From JBDHZK01 sp039811865 (lineage in GTDB: Bacteria; Actinomycetota; Actinomycetes; Propionibacteriales; Propionibacteriaceae): a stretch of DNA of 19,624 nt. Shown in pieces: positions 1-7,354 of this stretch; the first letter of the stretch is position 1, and each line of letters begins with the position of its first letter. The notes beneath the pieces are model-generated. The model was not told the DNA's origin, did no database searches, and saw only the letters and a list, made by a program, of their open reading frames with translations. Position numbers and translations under genes: made by a program. The DNA lies in NCBI GenBank assembly GCA_039811865.1, contig JBDHZK010000038.1:1-19624 (forward strand), read 5' to 3'.

Positions 1-2
1 TA

Positions 3-3000
3 TCCCCGACGCCCGCGCAGGCCCTTGCCTGGGCAGCGATCGACGGCGGCGAGCACTCGCTGATCGTGGCACCTACCGGGTCGGGAAAAACCTTGGCCGC
101 GTTCCTGTCCGCCCTGGACGCCTTATCCAGCAGACCAGCCGCGCAGCCCGGCGTCCGGGTCTTGTACGTATCTCCGCTGAAGGCGCTGGCGGTCGACGTC
201 GAGCGCAACCTGTCCGCCCCCCTGGTGGGGATTCGCCAAGCCAGCCTCCGCCTTGGACTAGCCGAACCTCAGGTGCGCGTCGGGGTCCGTTCGGGCGACA
301 CCCCAGAGGGCGAGCGCCGCCGGCTGATCGCCCACCCGCCCGACATCTTGATCACCACGCCGGAATCGCTCTTCCTGATTCTCAACTCGATCGGGCGAAG
401 CACTCTCCAAGGTGTCGAGACGGTCATCGTCGATGAGGTCCACGCGCTTGCCGGGACCAAGCGCGGGGCACATCTCGAGATCAGCCTGGAACGGTTGGAC
501 GAGCTTGTCCGAGGGTCCGGCGCCCGCCCGCCGCAGCGGGTCGGATTGTCGGCGACGGTTCGTCCGCTGGATGCGGTCGCCAGGTTCCTGGGCGGTCTGC
601 AGCCCGTCAAGATCGTGGCACCGCCGGCCCACAAGGAGTGGGAGCTGAGCGTTCGGGTGCCCGTCGACGACCTCGGGTCGATCCAGTCCTCGCCCTCTCC
701 CGGCGCCGATGGTCGCAGCCAGCCGCGGCCGTCCATCTGGCCGCATGTCGAAGCGGAATTGCTCGACTTGGTCGAGGCGTCCCGTTCCACCATCGTCTTC
801 GCCAACAGTCGCCGCCTCGCCGAACGGATCACCGCCCACCTCAACGAGCTGCACGCCGAGCGGCTCGGCATCGAGAAGCCGCCGGCCGCGCTCGGACCGC
901 CCGCCGTTGTCATGGCCCAGTCGGGTGCCTCAGCCGGGCATGACGGGACGTCCGCGCCGGTTATCGCGAGGGCCCATCACGGCTCGCTGAGCAAGGAGCG
1001 ACGCGCCCAGATCGAGGCCGACCTGAAATCTGGCGTCTTGCCGTGTGTGGTGGCGACGTCCTCGTTGGAGTTGGGCATCGACATGGGAGCGGTCGATCTG
1101 GTCGTCCAAGTCGGATCTCCACCTTCGGTGGCCAGCGGGCTGCAGCGGATCGGCCGAGCCGGACACCAAGTGGGCGCTGTTTCCCGGGGGGTGATCCTGC
1201 CCACCCACCGCGGCGACCTGGTTGAGGCTGCGGTGGTCACGAAACGAATGCTGGCGGGCCGGATCGAAGCCGTACCCACCCTGCGCAGTCCGTTGGACGT
1301 GCTCGCTCAACAGTTGGTCGCGATGGCGATCGACCCGGAGGCGTCGGTCACCGGGTCGAGGTCCAGGCAAGGGGCAGACGCGGAGCGTGGCGAACGTCCG
1401 GTGATCACGTCGAGTCGGGTGTTCGAGCTTGTCCGCCGCACCGCATCGTTTGCAGAGTTGCCCCGCTCCGTCTTCGACGGGGTGCTGGCGATGTTGACCG
1501 GACGCTATCCCAGCGAGGAGTTCGCCGAGCTTCGCCCGCGCCTGGTCTGGGACCGGTCGTCGGACCGGCTGGTTGCCCGCCCCGGGGCGCTGCGCCTGGT
1601 CTCCACTTCCGGCGGCACCATTCCGGATCGCGGCCTGTTCGGCGTCTTCCTGGTCGGTGACCAGAATGCCGCCGGGCGACACCAACCCGGCCGTCGGGTG
1701 GGCGAGCTCGACGAGGAGATGGTCTACGAGACGCGCGTCGGGGACGTCCTCACCTTGGGCACGACGAGCTGGCGCGTGGAGGAGATCACCCATGATCAGG
1801 TTCTGGTCTCCCCCGCCCCGGGCGAACCGGGACGACTGCCCTTTTGGAAGGGTGACTCACCCCGCCGCCCAGCCGAGTTGGGCGCGGCCATCGGCGCCTT
1901 CTTGCGAGAACTCGGGGCCGGTCGTCGCGGTGGGCGCGTCGACGAGGCCCTCGTGGAGGCAGGCCTCGACGCGCAGGCGCGCTCGAATCTGCTGGCCTAC
2001 CTCGCCGACCAGCGCGCCGCCTACCCCGACCTGCCCACCGACCGCACGGTCGTGGTCGAGCGCTTCCGCGATGAGCTGGGCGATTGGCGCGTATGTATTC
2101 ACTCCGCCCTGGGCCGGGCCGTCCTCGAACCCTGGGCCCTGCTGATCCAGGCGCAGGCGCAGGACCGGGGTGGCGATCAGGTCAGCGCGACCGCGTTCAA
2201 CGACGGGATCGTCGTTCGGGTCCCAGACACCGACGCGGATCCTCCCGGCGTGGACCTGATCGCGGTCGATCCGGAGCGCCTGGAGGAACTGGTCACCGCG
2301 CAACTGGGGGGTTCGGCCCTGTTCGCGGCCCGTTTCCGGGAGGCGGCCGCCCGCGCGTTGCTGCTGCCTCGGCGCAATCCGCGGGCCCGGGCCCCGCTTT
2401 GGCAGCAACGGATGCGGTCGGCCCAGCTATTGAACGTGGCCGCGCAGTATCCGGACTTTCCGATCGTGCTGGAGGCTGTCCGGGAATGCCTTACCGATGT
2501 GTTCGACCTGCCGACCCTGAAGCGCTTGCACGAGGACATCGCGGCTCGGCGTGTGCGGGTCGTGGAAGTCGAAACCGCCGAGGCATCGCCGTTCGCCCGC
2601 AACCTGCTGTTCGGCTACCTCGGCCAGTTCGTCTACGAGGGCGACCAGCCCCTGGCCGAGCGTCGGGCCGCGGCCCTCGCGCTGGACCCAGGCCTGCTCG
2701 CGGAGCTGCTCGGGTCGGACGCCCTGGCGGCCCTGCTCGACCCCGCGGTCGCGGCCGCGGTGGAGGACGACCTGCAGGCGCTGTCGCCCGAGCGTCGGGC
2801 CAAGACGGCCGAGCAACTCGCCGATATCGTCCGGGTTGGCGGCCCCTACACCGGTGCTGAGACTCGGGCACGCAGCGACACCGATTTGGACGCCGATGCC
2901 GCGATCGATGCACTCGTCGAACAGCGCCGCCTCGCCCGGGTGCACTGGGCGCAGTCGCAGTGGATCGTCGACGCCGCCGACCTAGCCCTGCTGCGCGATG

Positions 3001-4544
3001 CCATCGGAGTCCCTGTCCCGCCCGGGTACCCGACCCCCGAACCCGAGGAACGCCCACTCGATCGCCTGCTGATCCGGTGGGCGCGGACCCACGGCCCTTC
3101 GGATCCGGCCGTCTTCGCAGCCAGGTATGCGATTGGGGCCGGGGTCGTCGGGCAGGCGGTCGCCGACCTCGCCGCGCGCGGGCTCCTGATCCGGGGACGT
3201 TACTTCGAGGACGCTCCCGAACAGTTCTGCCACCCGACGGTCCTCGCCCAGATCAAGCGCCGGACGCTGGCCGCCTTGCGCAAGGAGGTCGAGCCGGTTC
3301 AGCAGGCGTCGTTCGCGCTCTTCCTGACGCAGTGGCACGAACTGGGCGAGCTGCATGGCGTGGACGGCACTCTTTCGGCAGTCGAGTTGCTCAGCGGCTA
3401 TCCCCTGCCGGCTTCGATGCTGGAAACCGCCATCTTGCCGGCCAGAGTCACCGATTACCGACCTGCCTACCTGGACGAACTCCTGGCCGAGGGGGAGATC
3501 TCCTGGACCGGCGCCGGGGCAATCGGCGCCGGCGACGGCTGGGTCCGCCTGTGGGCCGGGCGCCCGACCCCGGTCGTCGAACCCGACCGGGACGAACCGA
3601 CGCCCTTGGCAGCCGGCATCCTCGCCCGCCTCGAGGCGGGCGGCGCCTGGTTCTTCGACGACCTGGTGGACGCGGACGCCGCCTCGCGCGCCGATCACCT
3701 GGACGCCATCTGGGAACTCGTCTGGGCCGGAAGAGTCACCAACGACTCCCTGGCCGCGCTGCGCAGCCGCACGGCGGGCGGTGTCGTGCGGCCCCAGCGA
3801 GTGGCTCGCGTCCGCCGCGGCGGACTCGTGCGCGCGCGCCTTCGGCCGCCGAGTCCGGGAGCGGCCGGACGCTGGTCTGCGGTGCGGCCCGCAGGTGCCG
3901 AAGCGGCCACCCAGACGTTGGTCGATCGGCTCGACCGCTACGGCGTGCTGACCCGCGGCAGCGTCCTCGCCGAGGACCCGCGAGGTGGCTACGCCCCCAC
4001 CTACCGCGCGTTGGCGGAGGCCGAGGAGCGCGGGCTGTGCCGTCGCGGCTACTTCGTCGAGGGCCTGGGCGCCGCCCAGTTCGCGCTGTCGGGGGCGGTG
4101 GATCGCCTCCGCGCCGTGGAGGCGAGGCAAACCGCGCCCGACCACGACCCCACGGCAAGCCGCCCGCTGGTGCTGGCGGCAACCGATCCGGCGAACGCGT
4201 ACGGGGCATCCCTCCCCTGGCCCAGCAGCCCGGCGCACCGCCCGACCCGCAAGGCTGGGGCGCTGGTCGTCCTGAGTGGCGGACGCCTCATCGGCTACGT
4301 CGAGCGGGGGGCGAAGACCCTGCTCACCTTCGACGCGGCAGCCGTCGGCGACCTCGCCCGAGCCCTGGCCGACGTCACGGCGCTGGGCTGGCTGGGCCGC
4401 GTCACGATCAGGACCGTGGACGCCAAACCCGCCTTCGACCACCCGATCGGCGAGGCGCTGGTGGCCGCGGGGTTCGCCATGAACCCGCAGGGCTACCGGC
4501 TGCGGTCCTCTCGATCGGCCCAACGCACCGAGGAGTCCCACTGA
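3..4544 (+). CDS. lhr: Lhr-type ATP-dependent DNA helicase, 5' end cut by window edge
   Basis: Large superfamily 2 helicase of DNA repair, a 3'-to-5' translocase acting on nucleic acid in the cytoplasm. The frame is open from base 3 with no start, and the codons before the Walker A loop (SPTPAQALAW) match the Lhr N-terminus, so the true start lies outside the window. Visible motifs are Walker A APTGSGKT (nt 69-92), motif II DEVH (432-443), GLSAT, the motif IV-like IVFANSRR, and motif VI QRIGRAGHQ (1143-1169). The long C-terminal half, after the two RecA folds and winged helix, is the Lhr-specific region. The visible part is 1513 residues, close to the usual full length of about 1500, so little is missing. 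In many actinobacteria an endonuclease VIII (nei) gene follows lhr; here a gpsA-like gene does. The GTG at 66 encodes an internal Val and is not a start. Confidence 0.95.
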   Translation, partial: SPTPAQALAWAAIDGGEHSLIVAPTGSGKTLAAFLSALDALSSRPAAQPGVRVLYVSPLKALAVDVERNLSAPLVGIRQASLRLGLAEPQVRVGVRSGDTPEGERRRLIAHPPDILITTPESLFLILNSIGRSTLQGVETVIVDEVHALAGTKRGAHLEISLERLDELVRGSGARPPQRVGLSATVRPLDAVARFLGGLQPVKIVAPPAHKEWELSVRVPVDDLGSIQSSPSPGADGRSQPRPSIWPHVEAELLDLVEASRSTIVFANSRRLAERITAHLNELHAERLGIEKPPAALGPPAVVMAQSGASAGHDGTSAPVIARAHHGSLSKERRAQIEADLKSGVLPCVVATSSLELGIDMGAVDLVVQVGSPPSVASGLQRIGRAGHQVGAVSRGVILPTHRGDLVEAAVVTKRMLAGRIEAVPTLRSPLDVLAQQLVAMAIDPEASVTGSRSRQGADAERGERPVITSSRVFELVRRTASFAELPRSVFDGVLAMLTGRYPSEEFAELRPRLVWDRSSDRLVARPGALRLVSTSGGTIPDRGLFGVFLVGDQNAAGRHQPGRRVGELDEEMVYETRVGDVLTLGTTSWRVEEITHDQVLVSPAPGEPGRLPFWKGDSPRRPAELGAAIGAFLRELGAGRRGGRVDEALVEAGLDAQARSNLLAYLADQRAAYPDLPTDRTVVVERFRDELGDWRVCIHSALGRAVLEPWALLIQAQAQDRGGDQVSATAFNDGIVVRVPDTDADPPGVDLIAVDPERLEELVTAQLGGSALFAARFREAAARALLLPRRNPRARAPLWQQRMRSAQLLNVAAQYPDFPIVLEAVRECLTDVFDLPTLKRLHEDIAARRVRVVEVETAEASPFARNLLFGYLGQFVYEGDQPLAERRAAALALDPGLLAELLGSDALAALLDPAVAAAVEDDLQALSPERRAKTAEQLADIVRVGGPYTGAETRARSDTDLDADAAIDALVEQRRLARVHWAQSQWIVDAADLALLRDAIGVPVPPGYPTPEPEERPLDRLLIRWARTHGPSDPAVFAARYAIGAGVVGQAVADLAARGLLIRGRYFEDAPEQFCHPTVLAQIKRRTLAALRKEVEPVQQASFALFLTQWHELGELHGVDGTLSAVELLSGYPLPASMLETAILPARVTDYRPAYLDELLAEGEISWTGAGAIGAGDGWVRLWAGRPTPVVEPDRDEPTPLAAGILARLEAGGAWFFDDLVDADAASRADHLDAIWELVWAGRVTNDSLAALRSRTAGGVVRPQRVARVRRGGLVRARLRPPSPGAAGRWSAVRPAGAEAATQTLVDRLDRYGVLTRGSVLAEDPRGGYAPTYRALAEAEERGLCRRGYFVEGLGAAQFALSGAVDRLRAVEARQTAPDHDPTASRPLVLAATDPANAYGASLPWPSSPAHRPTRKAGALVVLSGGRLIGYVERGAKTLLTFDAAAVGDLARALADVTALGWLGRVTIRTVDAKPAFDHPIGEALVAAGFAMNPQGYRLRSSRSAQRTEESH

Positions 4545-4649
4545 CGCCCCACTGGCGGGGAATGGTTCTTTCAATGGCCGCCCTCGGCGGTGAATGCCAT
4601 GATGGTGTCGAGCAACCGGCCCCCAGGGGACAGCACATCGTAGTGAGTT

Positions 4650-4698
4650 CTCTCAGCAGGCGGGTTCGCCTCTCAGCAGGGATCGGGGTGGCCCGATC
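4650..4698 (+). promoter_or_regulatory. Structured leader before the gpsA-like gene: 11-bp direct repeats and two hairpins
   Basis: The 11-mer CTCTCAGCAGG occurs twice, at 4650-4660 and 4670-4680, exactly 20 bp apart (about two helical turns). Between them AGGCG-GGTT-CGCCT can form a 5-bp hairpin. Immediately after, GATCGGG (4681-4687) and CCCGATC (4692-4698) form a perfect 7-bp stem with a 4-nt loop, ending about 12 nt before the ribosome binding site AGAGGAG (4711-4717). This could be an operator or an RNA leader element. I recognise no known riboswitch, and the function is inferred from position only. The rest of the lhr-gpsA gap holds only a weak hairpin, CCGCC-CTC-GGCGG (4578-4590), a poor candidate for the lhr terminator. 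Confidence 0.45.
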
Positions 4699-4719
4699 GA
4701 CCTCAACGAAAGAGGAGTT

Positions 4720-5781
4720 ATGACCAAGATCGCAATTCTCGGTGCGGGCATCATGGCTACCGCGCTCACCTGGCCGATGACCGACAACGGGCACGAGGTG
4801 CACCTGGTCGGCACGTTCCTGGACCGCGACATCATCGACTCGATCCAAAAAACGGGGGTGCACCCGAACCTGGATCTGAAGGTGTCCGACCTGGTCAAGG
4901 CCTACCAGCTGGAGGACGCTGCCGCGGCATTCGATGGTGCCGAGATCGTGATGAGCGGCGTCAACTCGTTCGGAGTCGACTGGTGCGGCCAGCAGTTGGC
5001 CAACTTGTTACAGCCGGGCCAGAAGGTGATTGCCGTGACCAAGGGCATGCAGGCCGACGAGGATGGCAACCTGAAAATCTTGCCTGACGTGCTCATGTCC
5101 CACATCCCGGCGCAGTTGAGAGACTCCTGCACCTGGTCGGCGATCGTCGGCCCATCGATCGCGGGCGAAGTAGCCGTGCGGCACGACACGGCCGTGATCT
5201 TCGCCGGCCACGATCAGGCCTCGCTCGATTACATCGCCGACCACATGAACACCGACTACTACCACATCTGGACCTCTACCGATCTGCTGGGCTGCGAGAT
5301 CGGAGCCTGCACCAAGAACATGTACGCCTTCGCCGCCGGATTCGCCGCGGGGTTGCTGGAGAAGGAGGGCAAAACCAACGATCGCTACGTGCGGTACAAC
5401 TACTCGGCCGCCCTCTTCGCCCAGGGTTCCTACGAGATGGTTCGCTGGATGCAGCACTTCGGCGCCGACCCGATGACCACGACCGGCCTCGCGGGAGTGG
5501 GCGACATGTACGTGACCTCGATGGGCGGGCGCAACGTGAAGGCCGGCGGGTACGCGGGCCAGGGGATCCCGTTCAACGAGGTGCGCGACGTCCACATGAA
5601 GGGCATCACGCTCGAAGGCGTCGCGGCTATCCGCGTCGTGGGGGCGGCGTTGATCCGGCTCACCGAGCGGGGCGTCGTGGCCCCCACCGACTATCCGTTG
5701 GTGCGCCACATGTACGACCTCACGGTCAACAACGCTCCCCTGGACATCCCCTGGGATTCCTTCTTCGGCGGACGTAAGTAG
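4720..5781 (+). CDS. Divergent GpsA-family NAD(P)-dependent glycerol-3-phosphate dehydrogenase
   Basis: A 353-residue soluble protein of the family that interconverts dihydroxyacetone phosphate and sn-glycerol 3-phosphate, the backbone for phospholipid synthesis. It has the N-terminal Rossmann motif GAGIMATAL (residues 8-16), TKGM (107-110), GPSIAGE (144-150), the catalytic-region Lys in CTKNMYAFAAG (Lys199), and GVGDMYVTSMGGRN (259-272). Several family residues differ from housekeeping GpsA: the usual Trp in the GxGxWGTA loop is absent, VPS is replaced by VNS (81-83), and the Cys of the GDLxxTC motif is Ser. It may therefore be a specialised paralogue or act on a related polyol phosphate. 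The ATG at 4720 is preceded by AGAGGAG. It stands outside the plsC-ddl slot where actinobacterial gpsA usually lies and is the only such gene in the window, so it may supply glycerol 3-phosphate for plsC and pgsA. Confidence 0.82.
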   Translation: MTKIAILGAGIMATALTWPMTDNGHEVHLVGTFLDRDIIDSIQKTGVHPNLDLKVSDLVKAYQLEDAAAAFDGAEIVMSGVNSFGVDWCGQQLANLLQPGQKVIAVTKGMQADEDGNLKILPDVLMSHIPAQLRDSCTWSAIVGPSIAGEVAVRHDTAVIFAGHDQASLDYIADHMNTDYYHIWTSTDLLGCEIGACTKNMYAFAAGFAAGLLEKEGKTNDRYVRYNYSAALFAQGSYEMVRWMQHFGADPMTTTGLAGVGDMYVTSMGGRNVKAGGYAGQGIPFNEVRDVHMKGITLEGVAAIRVVGAALIRLTERGVVAPTDYPLVRHMYDLTVNNAPLDIPWDSFFGGRK

Positions 5782-5793
5782 CGTCCTGAATCG

Positions 5794-5832
5794 CGAAGCG
5801 CTGGCCCCCGTCGACCGGGGACCAGCGCTTCG
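5794..5832. terminator. Bidirectional hairpin terminator between gpsA-like gene and clgR
   Basis: A perfect 11-bp stem, CGAAGCGCTGG (5794-5804) with CCAGCGCTTCG (5822-5832), continues after one C/A mismatch into a 5-bp CCCCG/CGGGG inner stem with a short loop. It lies 12 bp after the gpsA-like stop and 12 bp after the clgR stop, so it can serve both convergent units. There is no T tract on either side, as is common for actinobacterial terminators. Confidence 0.8.
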
Positions 5833-5844
5833 TCGGCGTCTAAG

Positions 5845-6153
5845 TCAGGCGGCGACCGCTTCGGCCTGAGCACGAACCACCGGCAGCCGCGTGACGCCGG
5901 ACTCCGCCTCGAAGCGGTCCGCGACAACGCGCAGGACGTCGGCCAGCGGAAGCTCCAAGGCCCCGCAGATCGCGCCGAGAAGTTCGCTGGACGCTTCCTT
6001 TTGTCCTCGTTCAACCTCGGAAAGGTAGCCGAGGCTCACCCGGGCGGCGCCGGAGACCTCGCGCAGCGTCCTCGCTTGCGACATCCGTTCGGCTCGCAGC
6101 GTCGCGCCAAGAAGCTCGCGCAGCAACGGCTTGACCGAAGCGTGTTCAACCAT
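5845..6153 (-). CDS. clgR: ClgR-type XRE helix-turn-helix transcriptional regulator
   Basis: A 102-residue DNA-binding protein. The Cro/C1-type helix-turn-helix is at residues 28-50 (TLREVSGAARVSLGYLSEVE) and is followed by the hallmark ERGQKEASSELL (48-59) shared by ClgR and its homologues. ClgR activates clp protease genes and other stress genes in actinobacteria. The position directly downstream of pgsA-cinA is the conserved clgR locus. The protein ends EAVAA; in Streptomyces ClgR the terminal alanines are reported to be needed for ClpP-dependent turnover, so this tail may be a degron (inference). The ATG at 6153 has no good SD but has a TAAGGT box 6 nt upstream, which suggests a leaderless mRNA made from its own promoter in the 80-bp gap after cinA. 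A ClgR-like paralogue is the alternative call. Confidence 0.8.
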   Translation of the reverse strand: MVEHASVKPLLRELLGATLRAERMSQARTLREVSGAARVSLGYLSEVERGQKEASSELLGAICGALELPLADVLRVVADRFEAESGVTRLPVVRAQAEAVAA

Positions 6154-6159
6154 GGGACG

Positions 6160-6165
6160 ACCTTA
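6160..6165 (-). promoter_or_regulatory. Candidate -10 box (TAAGGT) of clgR, leaderless start
   Basis: On the - strand TAAGGT is followed by 6 nt and then the clgR ATG, which would put the transcription start on the start codon. No convincing -35 hexamer is visible at 16-19 bp. The assignment rests on the TANNNT pattern and the lack of an SD. Confidence 0.45.
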
Positions 6166-6233
6166 CCCAGCGGCCGGGAGGCTGCTGTATCGCATCCACA
6201 ACGAATCTTTCGCGCCGCGCATTCCGACCGGTG

Positions 6234-6734
6234 TCAAACCGGCGACAAGACGCCCTGCAGCATCTCCAGCGCCGCGGCGACCGTCTGTTCACGGATCTCT
6301 TCTCGATCTCCGGCGAAGGCGAACTGGCGCGCCTGCACCGGGTAAGGCCCGAGGCCCACCCGGGGCCCAAGCACGGCTACCCACACCTCGCCGGGCTCGT
6401 GGCCCTCCTGGGCATCCGGCCCCGCGACGCCGGTCACGGCGACTACCCAGTCGGCGTCCAGCAATTCCTGGGCGCCGATCGCCATGTCCACCACCGTTTG
6501 CTCAGAAACCACGGTGTGCTGATCGAGAACCGACTTCGGCACCTTGGCCAGCCGGGTCTTCGACACCCTTGAATAGACAATCAAGCCGCCCAGGTAGATC
6601 GAGGACGAACCGGGTACGGACGTCAGCGTGGCGCCGATCAGACCTCCGGTCAGCGACTCCGCCGTGGCCACCGTCAACCCGCGGATCGAAAAGGTCTTGA
6701 TGATCTTGGCGGCCATCGCCTGGATGTCGGCCAT
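6234..6734 (-). CDS. cinA: CinA C-terminal-domain protein, nicotinamide-nucleotide amidase (PncC-like)
   Basis: A 166-residue single-domain protein equivalent to the C-terminal domain of CinA. The family deamidates nicotinamide mononucleotide in the pyridine-nucleotide salvage cycle. Visible family motifs are TVATAESLTGG (21-31; the Ser of AES-TGG, Ser27, corresponds to the nucleophile in PncC), the GGLIVYS...K region (Lys59) and VAVTGVAGPD near residue 115. The N-terminal molybdopterin-binding-like domain of long CinA proteins is absent, as is usual in this actinobacterial locus. The ATG at 6734 is 2 nt after the pgsA stop, and its SD AAGGAGGG lies inside the last pgsA codons, so the two are translationally linked. 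The frame stays open upstream into pgsA, but that extension has no family similarity. Confidence 0.9.
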   Translation of the reverse strand: MADIQAMAAKIIKTFSIRGLTVATAESLTGGLIGATLTSVPGSSSIYLGGLIVYSRVSKTRLAKVPKSVLDQHTVVSEQTVVDMAIGAQELLDADWVVAVTGVAGPDAQEGHEPGEVWVAVLGPRVGLGPYPVQARQFAFAGDREEIREQTVAAALEMLQGVLSPV

Positions 6735-6736
6735 GA

Positions 6737-7354
6737 CTATCCCTCCTTGTTGGGCTCCTTTTGGGAGTCGGGGGCGGCCAATGCCCGGTTGCGCAGCTTG
6801 ATCGCCTCCAAGACATAGTCGACCGCGGTCGCCACCGTGAGCAAGACCGCGGCCACCATCACGATCCACGCCAGGACGCCGAACCAGGCGGGCATGGCCG
6901 GGAGGTACAGCAGGAACATCGGCAAGGCGATGGATTGGAGCACCGTCTTCCACTTGCCGCCCCACCGGGCGGCCATGACCCCGTACTTGAGGACGGCCAA
7001 CCGCATCAGCGTGATTCCCGACTCGCGCGCCAGCACGACCACCGTGATCCACCAGGGCAGCTCGCCCAGAATGCTCAGCCCAACGAACGCCGCCCCGGTG
7101 AGGGCCTTGTCCGCGATCGAATCCCAGAGCTTCCCGAAGTCGGTGATCAGGTTGTACCGCCGGGCGATCTGCCCGTCGGCGAGATCGGTCAAGATCGCGA
7201 CGATGAACGTCACGGTGGCCCAGATTCGCCAGGTCAGGTCGTGCGGGTGGGCGAACAAGACCCACACGAACACCGGGACCAGGACGATTCGAAGCATCGT
7301 CAGGGCGTTGGCGAGGTTGTACGGGCTGGGTTGCGGTTTCGTGCTCTCGCTCAC
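6737..7354 (-). CDS. pgsA: CDP-alcohol phosphatidyltransferase, PgsA-type (CDP-diacylglycerol-glycerol-3-phosphate 3-phosphatidyltransferase)
   Basis: A 205-residue integral membrane enzyme that transfers a phosphatidyl group from CDP-diacylglycerol to an alcohol. The annotated acceptor for this locus is glycerol 3-phosphate, giving phosphatidylglycerol phosphate. The full CDP-alcohol phosphatidyltransferase signature is present: Asp57-x2-Asp60-Gly61-x2-Ala-Arg65-x8-Gly74-x3-Asp78-x3-Asp82. Hydrophobic segments flank it (about 19-35, 44-57, 84-105 and 140-175), and the C-terminus is charged and cytosolic. The start is GTG at 7354, overlapping the rimO stop (GTGA) with GAGG upstream, which gives translational coupling. 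The true acceptor cannot be proven from sequence. Confidence 0.9.
   Translation of the reverse strand: MSESTKPQPSPYNLANALTMLRIVLVPVFVWVLFAHPHDLTWRIWATVTFIVAILTDLADGQIARRYNLITDFGKLWDSIADKALTGAAFVGLSILGELPWWITVVVLARESGITLMRLAVLKYGVMAARWGGKWKTVLQSIALPMFLLYLPAMPAWFGVLAWIVMVAAVLLTVATAVDYVLEAIKLRNRALAAPDSQKEPNKEG

Noticed and set aside
66..68. GTG as the start of the helicase gene
   Set aside because: It encodes the Val directly before the Walker A loop; the upstream codons already match the Lhr N-terminal region, so the gene begins outside the window.
2960..4723. Long open frames overlapping the 3' half of lhr on both strands
   Set aside because: Very Arg/Pro-rich translations without motifs, while the lhr frame carries the conserved family sequence throughout.
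6166..6233. A ClgR autoregulatory box (CGC-N5-GCG type) in the clgR upstream region
   Set aside because: TTCG and GCG elements are present but with the wrong spacing; no site fits the consensus as I know it.
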